A stretch of 64,000 nucleotides of DNA, taken from the NCBI GenBank assembly GCA_024696005.1, contig JAILHF010000052.1, positions 1 to 64,000 on the forward strand. Direction: 5' to 3'. The position numbers and the translations under genes were made by a program. Of this stretch, positions 26,722 through 35,557 are shown piece by piece (within the stretch, counting starts at the first letter, position 1; every line of letters starts with the position of its first letter). This DNA comes from Lachnospiraceae bacterium. Its GTDB lineage: Bacteria; Bacillota; Clostridia; Lachnospirales; Lachnospiraceae. The notes under the pieces were generated by a model that did not search any database, was not told the origin of the DNA, and was given only the letters and a program-made list of their open reading frames with translations.

Positions 26722-28461
26722 TTACAGCCTCACTTTCTGCAGGACACGATCCATCTCCTGCGCAGTCATCAGTTTTCCGCTGAGCATGTCCCCGATGAAC
26801 ATGAGCTCTGCCTGTGCCTTTTCCTTCTGGGCCTGTGTCCCTTTTTCCGCGGCATAGAAGAGCATCGTCATCTTGTCTTCCAGCGTACTCATCTTGCTCT
26901 CGAATTCCTCCTTCGAGACTCCGGACAGATCCACCATGCGCCCGCCGTATTTTTCTCCGATCTCGTCCGTACGCTGGCCGCCGAAGCTGGAAACAAATTC
27001 CGGCGTTGCCTTGGCGTCATGGGTATGACCGGTCATGTTCATCGTGCCGGGCGAATCGCTTTCAAAGCCGATGAGCAGGCCGGTATTCGTAAATTGTCCC
27101 CCCTGCTCCACATGCATGTACAGATGACCGCCGCTTCCGTCATTTTTGATCTTGCGCATGCCCTTTTTTCCGGCGATGCCGCCGTTTCCGTACCCGCCCA
27201 CGGCCACGTTCATTCCCTGCTGGCCGAAAAAGACAAGGGGATAGCGGTAGAAATACTTCGGTCCGATCTTCTTTTCCTTGAGCTTGCTTGTCGCCGATCC
27301 GCGCCTTTTTCTGCCCAGCGTGTGCGTGGCCGCGGTACGGGTCTGGAAGCCTGCCCGCAGGCCGTGTTCATTCCCCGCAAAAGTATCCAGGGTCTTGCTG
27401 TCGCCGGGAAGGGTAAAGCCCACACGGGAACAATGCGCGAAAGCGGAAGCCACACCCCTGTCCCAGTCCGTCTCCGCTGCGGGCTTCTTGGTGATGCATT
27501 TCAGGCGTCCCAGGTGGGATGCCAGAAGCGTCTTGGCGATAAAGATCTGGGACTGATGGTTGCGGAGCAGATCAGCCTCGGTGTCTCCGGGCAGCGGTTT
27601 TTCCGGGACCGTGTAGAGCGTCGCGCTCATGATGCGCTGGTTGCACAGATCCTCCACCATGTCCCACTGTCTCTGGGCAAAGCCCGGGAACTGTTTCAGA
27701 TCCAGAGTGCCACCGTTGCGGAGTATGGATACGCCGATCCGAAACAGCGGGTTCATCAGCGCGGACACACCCTTTTCCCTGAAAAGCGCATTCACCAGAT
27801 CCTCGGGACTGCCGATGGCTCCGCTCACGTTCAGACGCTCCATGTAGGTTTTGGCCGCCAGGGAGCGCAGTACCGGATCCATCTGCTGCAGATTGGAGTA
27901 GTCGCCGCTCAGCACGCGCTTTAACAGCTCCTGCTGTTCCACCGTCTCCGGCTGCGGCCCCGTTCCCGGAAGCTCCACTTTCTTCTTCATGACGTTCTCT
28001 TTCATCCAGGGTGTGGTCACATCATCCAGCGTGGCAAAGGTCTTGTGGGACTCCTTTTTCAGCGCCTTGTACCCCGCCTTCTGATCGTCCTCGATCTTGT
28101 CCATCATGCGTTTCCGTTCGATCTTTCCCATCTGGGGAAGCTGCGCCTCACGGGCATCATGCACCGTATGGGTCTCAATGGCCCTCTGCAGTTCCGTCCC
28201 CGCACCGGTCAGGTTGACACGGACCGTGCTCTCGGTATAACGGCGCTCAAAAAGAGCGATCTCGGCATCGCTGAGCTGGAGCCTTGTCTGCTGCTGCTGT
28301 TCGTATTCGGTAAGACCGGCTCTGAACTCCGTTGCATGAGCCTGCCCGGAGCGGTGAAACGCCCTCCGGAACGCCTGTGTCAGCGCCCCGCCGACACCGC
28401 TGCCCACGCCGGAACTGAATTTCGATTCCTGTTTTGTTTTGAACATGCTCTGTGAATCCAT
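26722..28461 (-). CDS. Putative eCIS effector, 579 residues, unknown fold
   Basis: No family recognised. The N-terminus is Gly/Ser-rich and basic (SSGVGSGVGGALTQAFRRAF), then helical with a Gln run. The C-terminal half changes character: Gly- and aromatic-rich, with strand-like FYRYPLVFF, GMNVAVGGYGNGG, GHLYMHVEQGG and TMNMTGHTHDA. This looks like a compact beta-rich, possibly catalytic domain (about residues 395-520) with several His, then a helical tail. No signal peptide or membrane segment. It follows the calpain-like gene by 22 bases with GGAGGAGG before the ATG, and is coupled to a GNAT-like gene. The layout, helical N-terminal carrier plus C-terminal domain, fits an injected effector. 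Confidence 0.6.
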   Translation of the reverse strand: MDSQSMFKTKQESKFSSGVGSGVGGALTQAFRRAFHRSGQAHATEFRAGLTEYEQQQQTRLQLSDAEIALFERRYTESTVRVNLTGAGTELQRAIETHTVHDAREAQLPQMGKIERKRMMDKIEDDQKAGYKALKKESHKTFATLDDVTTPWMKENVMKKKVELPGTGPQPETVEQQELLKRVLSGDYSNLQQMDPVLRSLAAKTYMERLNVSGAIGSPEDLVNALFREKGVSALMNPLFRIGVSILRNGGTLDLKQFPGFAQRQWDMVEDLCNQRIMSATLYTVPEKPLPGDTEADLLRNHQSQIFIAKTLLASHLGRLKCITKKPAAETDWDRGVASAFAHCSRVGFTLPGDSKTLDTFAGNEHGLRAGFQTRTAATHTLGRKRRGSATSKLKEKKIGPKYFYRYPLVFFGQQGMNVAVGGYGNGGIAGKKGMRKIKNDGSGGHLYMHVEQGGQFTNTGLLIGFESDSPGTMNMTGHTHDAKATPEFVSSFGGQRTDEIGEKYGGRMVDLSGVSKEEFESKMSTLEDKMTMLFYAAEKGTQAQKEKAQAELMFIGDMLSGKLMTAQEMDRVLQKVRL

Positions 28462-28483
28462 GGCAATGCCTCCTCCGTGTCAC

Positions 28484-31315
28484 TTATATACTGGTCTTCT
28501 TCGTCATTTCTACCATGTCGTCCAGAAGGGCATCCAGACGCTGCATCGGATCGCTGTTGGAAGATGTCCCCAAGCTGCTCGTCCCTGCCGGTTCTTCGAT
28601 CAGGGACGTCAGATCCGCCATCAGGCTGTCAATGCTCGGCCCGTCGCCGTCGCTCTCAACCTTCTTTTCCTCATGCTCTTCTTCCTCAATCTCCTCTTCC
28701 GAGAGATCATCCTCTTCCATCAGCGCGGCCAGATCCGAGGTGCTCACCGTTGTCGTCTGAGCCTCTCTGCGGCTCGCCTCATAGGCTGCCATCCTCTTCT
28801 TCCGATCCTCCGCGATCTTAGACATCTTATCTGCAATGGCCTGCAGTTCCTCGGGGCTTTCCCCGCCCGGGAAATACGCATTGTTCTTGGTCAGTGTGAT
28901 CAGTTCCGCATTCTGCAGAAATTCCTCGAAGGGGATGTCAAACTGTCCGCAGGTTTCGTCGGCCACGGAAGAAAGATAGCTCGAGCTCATGGTCTCTTCC
29001 CCGCTCTCATTATGCCCGTAGGACATGTTGGCGTAAGGATTGCGGAGGGTAACATAGCGCTTCTCTCCCGCTTCTTTCACGCCAAGCACCGTATAGGCGT
29101 GACCGCTGTTCATCCCCGTGCTGGTGGACTGCTTCGTCCCCATGTGGATCACCGCTTTTTCATCGGCGGCCTTCCGCATGCGCTCAAAGATCGCGTCCTT
29201 CTGCTTCTGATCCGCTTCTCCGCTCTCGGAGGAATACAGGCTTTCCATATCCTCCTGGGCAGACAGCCCGGTGAGCATCCCGTACCACTCCGCTCCCGTG
29301 CCGTACCACAGGGAACTCACTCCCGCCTCTTTGTTCCGAAACATCCCCACATGGGCCGCAGCCATTTCGATGAGCTGCATCCAGAGCGCTCCGGAGGTCA
29401 GTATGGCTCCCCCCGTCCGAAGACGCGGCACCTTCTTGTCCACACGGATAAATACCGGCTGCCCGGGACCCCGGTAAAGGCGGACCGTCGCGGTCCCGTC
29501 CCCGTTATCCCGGATCAGACGTTTGATCGCCTGGGGATCGTGCTGGATCAGGCTGGTGGTCGCCGCGAGCATATAGCAGTTCGACACCTTTCCCTGCCGC
29601 AGGTCGTTGATGGTGGGCTCATGCGCAAAGAGCGGCTCCTTGCTCACGTCCACCCATTCTCTCGTAAGGGAATTGTTCAGGAAGAAATTCCGAACCCCTC
29701 CCTTTCCCTTCATGGAGGACATCTTTTCGCTCAGCTCCACGCCGTGGAAATCCAGCTTGATCCGGTCCTCCTCCGGCGCGTCACTCCCGTCTTTGAGTTT
29801 TACTTCGGGGATCTGATCCCAGGCCGGGAGCGTGGACGACTCCAGTGCCGAAAGCTCCTTCTTCAGATCCGCCAGGGAATCCGACAATCCCTGTTTCTCC
29901 GCGTATTCAATGCTCGTCCTGATCTGCATCAGTATGGAGGATTCGCCCTTCTGGCTGATGGTATAATGCGTATTCTGCGCATAAAGCTTTGCCAGATCCT
30001 TTACGGAGCGGAGTGCGGGCACGCTTTCGTCCAGGGCATCGGCCGCGGCCGAAACCCTCGCCTTAAACGCATAGTTTGCCGCATCCGATCCGGAATGGAT
30101 GGCCTGGAAACGGCTCATGTGCGAAATGCTTCTTCCGGAGGAGCTCAGGGGCATCTGCTCCCTGATCTGGCGCCGCTGGATCAGGCGGTAATCCTCCCAG
30201 GCCTCTGCCACAGCCGCTCCGGCCTGCTCTCTTATCTTTTTCTTCTCTTCCAGAAGACCTTCCTCCAGGTCAGAGAGGACAAGGCGGTCTTCCGCATCTG
30301 CCTGGTCCGCCAGGATATCGGCCAGATTGGTTTCTTCATCGTGTGCCAGAACATACCTTGCTTCCGCCTCGGCCAGGACCAGTCTCGCCTTGATCTCGAG
30401 AATGAGCTCGGAAGGCTTGAGCGTACGGTACGTGCTCAGTGCATCCGTATCCTTGATCTGGGTCAGATAACGCAGTTCCTCCCGCATCCGGCGGATGTCC
30501 GCGATGCGCTGGGCTGCCGTATCGTATTCACCGAAATCCTTATGGGAAACATAATGATCCAGCAGCTTTTCCCTTTGCGCCGACAGCTCGGGCGCATCCA
30601 TTTTCCGTTCCTTTTCCTCTTCGGTAAGCATCTCTTTCATGTCCCGGACTTCCAGCATGTCCAGCTCTCCGAAGGCATAAGGCGGCAGTTCCGTTTCCCG
30701 GAACACTTCCCCTCGCAGGAGCTTGTCCTTATCCACATGAAACTCCGCCGGAACCTCGTCCTTCTCCAGAGCCTCGCCGTTGATGTGTACCCGGTTCTGC
30801 TCGCAGAATGCTTCCATCCGCTTATAGAACAGATCCAGATTTTCACGCAGGGGCGCAAGACGCTTCAGCACATCTTCCGAGCCCGAATTGTACAGCATGT
30901 CATAGGCTCGCACGATCTGCATGTATTCTCCGAAATGCGCGCGGATATTGGCACTCGTGAGCATCTCGGTCTTAAATTCCACGCCCAGCAAAAACTGCAG
31001 TGCATGTTCTTCCAGAGGTGCCCAGGTATCGGCCTGCTTGATGGTATCCCGGATCATCAGGGTATCGGCCGTTGCTCCCGCCGCGAAGTCCTGCGCCTCT
31101 TCGATCTGCTTGTTTCTCTTCTTCTGTTCCTCGTTGGGTTTCCAGGTCTTCTTCTTTCCGATGCTCACACGGTCTTCCGAAAGCTGTTTCTCATCCGTGA
31201 CCATTGTCTCCGTCAGGGGGACATAATCGGAGACAGCCTTACTCTCGGTCTGAAGATAATCCTTCAGTTCCCTTTCGCGCTGGATCTGCTTTGCGCTCTT
31301 TTTCAGATACTCCAT
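28484..31315 (-). CDS. Calpain-like (family C2) cysteine protease, putative eCIS effector
   Basis: 943 residues. Residues 1-500 are helical and charged. A calpain-like catalytic domain spans about 540-810: Cys580 in QGKVSNCYMLAATTSL, His739 in SGHAYTVLGV and Asn759 in RNPYAN. These match the calpain triad in order and spacing (159 and 20 residues; about 157 and 24 in animal calpains). The C-terminus is an acidic, Ser/Glu-rich, disordered-looking tail (about 850-943). There is no signal peptide, so a conventional secretion route is unlikely. Residues about 108-175 resemble a segment of the 1104-residue protein. It lies 15 bases after a GNAT-like gene. Proteolysis of a target-cell protein is the likely role; delivery by the particle is inference. 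Confidence 0.82.
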   Translation of the reverse strand: MEYLKKSAKQIQRERELKDYLQTESKAVSDYVPLTETMVTDEKQLSEDRVSIGKKKTWKPNEEQKKRNKQIEEAQDFAAGATADTLMIRDTIKQADTWAPLEEHALQFLLGVEFKTEMLTSANIRAHFGEYMQIVRAYDMLYNSGSEDVLKRLAPLRENLDLFYKRMEAFCEQNRVHINGEALEKDEVPAEFHVDKDKLLRGEVFRETELPPYAFGELDMLEVRDMKEMLTEEEKERKMDAPELSAQREKLLDHYVSHKDFGEYDTAAQRIADIRRMREELRYLTQIKDTDALSTYRTLKPSELILEIKARLVLAEAEARYVLAHDEETNLADILADQADAEDRLVLSDLEEGLLEEKKKIREQAGAAVAEAWEDYRLIQRRQIREQMPLSSSGRSISHMSRFQAIHSGSDAANYAFKARVSAAADALDESVPALRSVKDLAKLYAQNTHYTISQKGESSILMQIRTSIEYAEKQGLSDSLADLKKELSALESSTLPAWDQIPEVKLKDGSDAPEEDRIKLDFHGVELSEKMSSMKGKGGVRNFFLNNSLTREWVDVSKEPLFAHEPTINDLRQGKVSNCYMLAATTSLIQHDPQAIKRLIRDNGDGTATVRLYRGPGQPVFIRVDKKVPRLRTGGAILTSGALWMQLIEMAAAHVGMFRNKEAGVSSLWYGTGAEWYGMLTGLSAQEDMESLYSSESGEADQKQKDAIFERMRKAADEKAVIHMGTKQSTSTGMNSGHAYTVLGVKEAGEKRYVTLRNPYANMSYGHNESGEETMSSSYLSSVADETCGQFDIPFEEFLQNAELITLTKNNAYFPGGESPEELQAIADKMSKIAEDRKKRMAAYEASRREAQTTTVSTSDLAALMEEDDLSEEEIEEEEHEEKKVESDGDGPSIDSLMADLTSLIEEPAGTSSLGTSSNSDPMQRLDALLDDMVEMTKKTSI

Positions 31316-31330
31316 GGCTCTCCCCCCCTT

Positions 31331-32167
31331 TTAGATCGACGCGAAAGACTGTCTGCAGCTGGCCATGCGGTAGCCGTATCTCGCCTCTCCGAACAGTCCC
31401 GTATAGAGCTTTTCTCCCTGCTGCGTGGCAAGCAGCATCTCGATCATCATATCTTCCGGATAATGCGTGAGCATGCGCTTCACGGCCGCGCCCAGAAGTC
31501 CCGTCAGTTCCTTCGGGTTCCCGTTATGAAAAAGATGATCCAGACTCAGGACGCCTTCCCGTTCCTCCCGGAGAAATACCACGGAACGGAGCTTCTTTCC
31601 ATCCCGGATCACATAGCAGCCCGGCCACTCCCGGTCGTACTCGTCTTCATCCTCCCCGCTGAGTGCCGTCAGCTCTTTCCGGATCTCGAGACGTTCCGGC
31701 TTGGGCAGATCGAATACGCATACCCCTCCGTCAGGCAGCCTGTCAAAGCCTTTCTTCGCGAACGCGTCCCGGATCTCCCTCAGGCTTACGCGTCCCAGAG
31801 GCATCTCGGTAACCGTGGTCTCAAAGCCCCTGTCGTTAAAAAATGGCGTAAGAGCCGAGCGGTCTGCCTGGTCTCCGTAGCGGAAGCTGATGCCTTTGCG
31901 CTTGTCGTCCCGCATCTCACGGACAATGGCAGACAGAAGTGCGCTCCCGAGCCCGAGACGTCTCGCTTCGGGAAGCACATACAGACTGAGGAGTTCCCCG
32001 TAATCCTCTTCCTTATCCCTTCTCCAGGCAGCGGCAGCGGCGGGTTCCCCGGCAAAGCAGGCCACGCCCCCGCGCAGCTCGCCTTTGGCAATGGGAAGCG
32101 CCAGTTCCTCCGGAAAGAGTTTCCGGATCCGCTCCTTATCCATTTCATCCAGGCTTCGGTACCTCAT
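31331..32167 (-). CDS. Two-domain GNAT-like protein, paralog E (partner of the calpain-like protease)
   Basis: 278 residues. The GNAT domain has strand ELLSLYVLPEARRLGLGSALL, holding the acetyl-CoA loop near residue 70. The C-terminal family domain reads YDREWPGCYVIRDGKKLRSVVFL, then helix LLGAAVKRMLTHYPED and GLF. GGGGAGGA lies upstream of the ATG. The gene directly precedes the calpain-like gene (15 bases), as paralogs A and F precede their large neighbours. Confidence 0.8.
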   Translation of the reverse strand: MRYRSLDEMDKERIRKLFPEELALPIAKGELRGGVACFAGEPAAAAAWRRDKEEDYGELLSLYVLPEARRLGLGSALLSAIVREMRDDKRKGISFRYGDQADRSALTPFFNDRGFETTVTEMPLGRVSLREIRDAFAKKGFDRLPDGGVCVFDLPKPERLEIRKELTALSGEDEDEYDREWPGCYVIRDGKKLRSVVFLREEREGVLSLDHLFHNGNPKELTGLLGAAVKRMLTHYPEDMMIEMLLATQQGEKLYTGLFGEARYGYRMASCRQSFASI

Positions 32168-32173
32168 CCGACC

Positions 32174-32707
32174 TTAATCCTCCCCTCTCCTTCTCAGCAG
32201 GGCCGCTACCCTTTCCTTCTCTCTCTCATAACCGTGCATGGCTTCCTGCACGATCTGCAGACGTTCTTTTCCCGCCGGGAACTGCGGCTCCTTCTTTTCA
32301 CAATACGCCGCACAGGCACTCACTGCCTGTTCCAGGCAGGCGAGCAGCTCTTTGAGTTCCCCGGAGCCGAGTGTCTCCCACTCACTCTCCGCAGGCTGCC
32401 CCATCAGCGCTTCTGCGCGCTCAAGTACCGCCAGATACGGCTCGCTCCCTCCGCGGTAACGTCTCCCATTTGCAAGGATATCCGCTATGCTTCGCCCCGG
32501 CTTTTGCCGGAATTCCGCTTTCTCTGCCTCGGTAAAACGAAAGATCCCTCTCTGATAGGATGCGAGTGCCCGGTCGATCTCGGAAAGCTCCTGCATTTTC
32601 TGCCCGGAAAGCGTATCCTGTTCGATCCTGTTCACCGTTCGCTGTTCCTGTTGCGGGATCTCATCGTGTAATAGCTCTTTTTTCTGTTTGTCCGAATGCT
32701 TCTCCAT
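32174..32707 (-). CDS. Small helical protein of unknown function
   Basis: 177 residues, charged and predicted all-helical, without signal peptide or membrane segment. The N-terminal 30 residues are Gln/Lys/Glu-rich (EKHSDKQKKELL), and the middle holds FRFTEAEKAEFRQKPG. It lies 20 bases after the GGDEF gene and 6 bases before GNAT paralog E, so it belongs to the calpain module. Size and position would suit a chaperone or secretion adaptor, but there is no family evidence. Confidence 0.6.
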   Translation of the reverse strand: MEKHSDKQKKELLHDEIPQQEQRTVNRIEQDTLSGQKMQELSEIDRALASYQRGIFRFTEAEKAEFRQKPGRSIADILANGRRYRGGSEPYLAVLERAEALMGQPAESEWETLGSGELKELLACLEQAVSACAAYCEKKEPQFPAGKERLQIVQEAMHGYEREKERVAALLRRRGED

Positions 32708-32727
32708 TATCCGGGTGTTTCTCTCCT

Positions 32728-33948
32728 CTATCTTGCGTCGGGATCGTCTCCCCTGGCCGTCTTGATGGCTACCTTGTCCGCATACATCTTTTCATCCGCC
32801 TCCTTCAGCATGGCCTGAAGGTCATGGCCGGGGCCTCCGTAGACAAGCCCACAGGCGATCACGCATTCGATGCCGTCATCCTCGCTGTTGAGTTTTGCCA
32901 GCGATTCCGCCCATTGCTCTTTCAGCGTATCCGCCTCGTTTTCTTCCAGATCCCAGGCGATCATCATGAACTCGTCTCCGCCCATGCGGAAAGCCGCGAC
33001 ATGATCGTTCTGCAGCGGCATCAGGCTTTTTGCCGCCTTGATCAGCAGCCTGTCGCCGGCCTCGTGGCCCATGGAATCGTTCAGACGTTTCAGATAGTTC
33101 ACATCCATGTTATAGATGGCGATCCGTTCGCAGCCGGGGAAGAAATTCTCCATCATGGACAGGTATTTGCCCTTGTTGTAGATCCGGGTAAGCTGGTCGT
33201 GCTCGCTCTCGTAGATGATCTCTTCCCGCAAAAGCGTATTCTCGATGAAGAGACGGATCACATTGTAATGCATGGGGAAATTGTCTTCCTTGGTATCCAC
33301 GCTCCCCGGAAGGTACAGGGCAAAGCGTTTTCCGTTCATATTCACATCATTCATGTAACAGAAGTAGTCCGAACGGTCCTTCCCGATGGATCGCACATGC
33401 CGCCCCCTCGGTATGTCAAACTGCTTTCCCGGCTCCTCCAGACGCCGGACGGGAAGCTTTTCCCCTTTCACGGCATGGTAGCTTTCCACGGTCTTTCCGC
33501 GTTCCACGCACAGCACCGTCTCCTCCACTCCCATGAAACGAAGGATGACCGGCAGGCAGTCGGATATGTTTCCGCTCATGCGTTCCATGAGTTCGCTCTG
33601 AAAGCGCGCCATCTGCTGACGCTCCTTGGAAAAAGCAGAAAGCTCACGGATGAGTCCGAAGTCATCGCTCACATCATAGACGTGATGCATCACATAGTGC
33701 TCATCCCCGTCCGTAACCGGAGAAGAATGCACACGGAGCTTTTTTTCCTTCTCCTTGTCGGTGATCTCCCACTCCATGCTTTCCGTGATATCCTCGCCGT
33801 CCAGATTATGATCCAGCCAGCGCTGCCAGTCCGCCTCACGGAAATCCAGGCAGTGATTCCGGTAGAGGATGTTGCCCATCTCATCCGAGATCAGGATCTC
33901 CCCCACGTTTTCCTTTGCAAATCCCAGTATCAGTTTATCGATGTCCAT
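32728..33948 (-). CDS. GGDEF-domain diguanylate cyclase
   Basis: 406 residues, soluble. The C-terminal ~165 residues form a GGDEF domain: substrate-binding DQLTRIYNKG, then DVNYLKRLNDSMGHEAGDRLL, and an intact GGDEF at residues 323-327, so it should make cyclic di-GMP. The first ~230 residues look like a PAS/GAF-type sensor (ILISDEMGNILYRN at the start fits a PAS core). The ATG has GGGGA upstream and sits 68 bases after the DUF4157 gene, one of the larger gaps here. Cyclic di-GMP control of particle production or of sessile behaviour is a fair guess. No c-di-GMP receptor domain is recognised in the window, except perhaps the degenerate GGDEF of the 7TM protein. Confidence 0.9.
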   Translation of the reverse strand: MDIDKLILGFAKENVGEILISDEMGNILYRNHCLDFREADWQRWLDHNLDGEDITESMEWEITDKEKEKKLRVHSSPVTDGDEHYVMHHVYDVSDDFGLIRELSAFSKERQQMARFQSELMERMSGNISDCLPVILRFMGVEETVLCVERGKTVESYHAVKGEKLPVRRLEEPGKQFDIPRGRHVRSIGKDRSDYFCYMNDVNMNGKRFALYLPGSVDTKEDNFPMHYNVIRLFIENTLLREEIIYESEHDQLTRIYNKGKYLSMMENFFPGCERIAIYNMDVNYLKRLNDSMGHEAGDRLLIKAAKSLMPLQNDHVAAFRMGGDEFMMIAWDLEENEADTLKEQWAESLAKLNSEDDGIECVIACGLVYGGPGHDLQAMLKEADEKMYADKVAIKTARGDDPDAR

Positions 33949-34016
33949 ATATCATTCCCCGTTTCCATAAATTTTTTATCATGTGGCAATGCCTGCAGAT
34001 CAGAAAAAATTCCCGC

Positions 34017-35537
34017 TTATTGCCAACTCATGCGATCGCGTGCTTCCTTAAAGGACAAAACAGCTCTCCGGATCTCCTCCGGATCGGCGCCGCTCTTCTG
34101 TAAAGCCTTCAGCTTATCATACTGCCTGCGGGCAATGACCGCCATCATCTTGGGATCGGAAGAGGTAGGGTCGATATCAAAATGGGGATCCGCGGCCAGC
34201 GCCCCGATCTCGTCGCTGCGGTAGCTCATGGTCTCCTTGGGCCCCTTCCCGGGAACAAAGGGCGTCTGCTCCTGTGCCGGAGCAGGAGCAGCCTGCGGCG
34301 CGGCCGCCCCGGCCCCGTTGCCATGGAGTTGTGCAAAAAAGGCGCTGTACATCTGCGCTATCTGCGCCTCCTGCGGGGTAAGCTCCTGGTTCGGATCCAT
34401 GATATGCGCCAGAACGGCCGGCTGCATGGCCCCCATTGCCTGCACGGAGACGGCGATCTTTTTCTGATCCGCCTTGCTCATGCCGGTACCTTCTGTTTTT
34501 GCGCCATTCGCTGCCATCGCGGCGTCTACACCGAAAGAACGCAGGATCATGTCGTTCATGGCGCGGTGGTCTGCCTCCAGCTGTCCGCCAAGCAGGCCCT
34601 TCTTGTTCTGCTCGCTGTAAGTTCCCAGCTGGGAATACATTGCGGAGCTCTGCCGCAGCGCTTCCATGGACTCTTCATCGCCCGCCAGATGATCCAGATA
34701 CGCCCGGGTCATTTCAACGCCCCTGTCCTGATAGGCTTCAAAAACCGGCTTTGCTTTCTGCTGCGTTGCAGCATATACTTCGTCGGACATAGTGTCGTCC
34801 TTCGTCTGCGTGCCTTTTGCCCAGCCTCGTACCGACTTGTAGCTGGTGCCGAATTCCTCCGTAGAGGGAAGGGCCTCCGCACCCTTCGCCAGATCCTTCA
34901 TGGTAGCAATGTTGACCTTACGCCCCGCGGCCTTCAGATGCCTGAAATAGTTGAAACGCCCGGTGCCGTCGCCTTTTTTGCCCTCACGCATGAAGAAGAA
35001 GCGGTTACCGTCCGTGGAACTGATATTCTGAGAGGCCTCGGTGATCTTTCCCTGCATCTCCGGTTTGAAAGACTCTATATCCTGACTCATGGCGCCCGCA
35101 TCAAATTTGTCATCCTCACCGAGGGAGGGCATTGCCGCTGCGAAGGCTTCCTGCCTTTTATCTTTCTTCTTAAACTTCGACTTAAACCAATCGATCAGTC
35201 CGCCCTGTGCTTCGCCGTAGTCCACGCTTTCCTGCATGCCGCCGTCCTGCTGCATCACGTGGGTCAGCTCATGCGCCAGCAGACCGTTTACTTCGGGTGC
35301 ACCTTCGGAAAGGCTGCCCTCACGCATGTACACATCTTTCCCGCTGGCCAGACCGTCACGTCCCACGGCACGGACCTTCGCATCGGCGTCCGCATCGTCA
35401 TGGACCTTCACGCCGTCCAGCGCAGAACCGTAGTCCCGGCGCATGTCACCCAGGACATCCGATGAATTCATATAGCGGAAGCCCACTTCATTCGCTTCGT
35501 GTTCGGCCGCCGCATTTTCCAGAAGTTTCTTTCCCAT
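34017..35537 (-). CDS. DUF4157 eCIS-associated protein
   Basis: About 506 residues. The DUF4157 domain occupies the N-terminal ~95 residues: YGSALDGVKVHDDADAD, then LLAHELTHVMQQ, with the HExxH metal-site motif at residues 89-93. This domain is strongly associated with contractile injection systems, often on cargo proteins. The rest is helical with an Ala/Pro/Gln linker around residue 415. The reading frame opens at 35561, but AAGGAGGAG lies six bases before the ATG at 35537, which I take as the start. It follows the second AAA+ ATPase by 20 bases. It could be cargo, a cargo carrier or a maturation protease. Confidence 0.88.
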   Translation of the reverse strand: MGKKLLENAAAEHEANEVGFRYMNSSDVLGDMRRDYGSALDGVKVHDDADADAKVRAVGRDGLASGKDVYMREGSLSEGAPEVNGLLAHELTHVMQQDGGMQESVDYGEAQGGLIDWFKSKFKKKDKRQEAFAAAMPSLGEDDKFDAGAMSQDIESFKPEMQGKITEASQNISSTDGNRFFFMREGKKGDGTGRFNYFRHLKAAGRKVNIATMKDLAKGAEALPSTEEFGTSYKSVRGWAKGTQTKDDTMSDEVYAATQQKAKPVFEAYQDRGVEMTRAYLDHLAGDEESMEALRQSSAMYSQLGTYSEQNKKGLLGGQLEADHRAMNDMILRSFGVDAAMAANGAKTEGTGMSKADQKKIAVSVQAMGAMQPAVLAHIMDPNQELTPQEAQIAQMYSAFFAQLHGNGAGAAAPQAAPAPAQEQTPFVPGKGPKETMSYRSDEIGALAADPHFDIDPTSSDPKMMAVIARRQYDKLKALQKSGADPEEIRRAVLSFKEARDRMSWQ

Positions 35538-35557
35538 GCGCTTCTCCTCCTTATCCA

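Noticed and set aside
28439-32671. A 1410-codon open frame on the plus strand, and similar long plus-strand frames at 4194-7064, 9525-11825, 42021-44963 and 46933-50283.
   Set aside because: They lie opposite well-supported minus-strand genes, have no ribosome binding sites, and show the His/Leu/Arg/Gln-rich composition typical of antisense frames in GC-rich coding DNA.
33949-34016. Terminator or promoter in the gap between the DUF4157 and GGDEF genes.
   Set aside because: A 7-base inverted repeat (TGGCAAT/ATTGCCA) is present but with a loop of about 27 bases and no T-run directly after, and no convincing -10/-35 pair was found.
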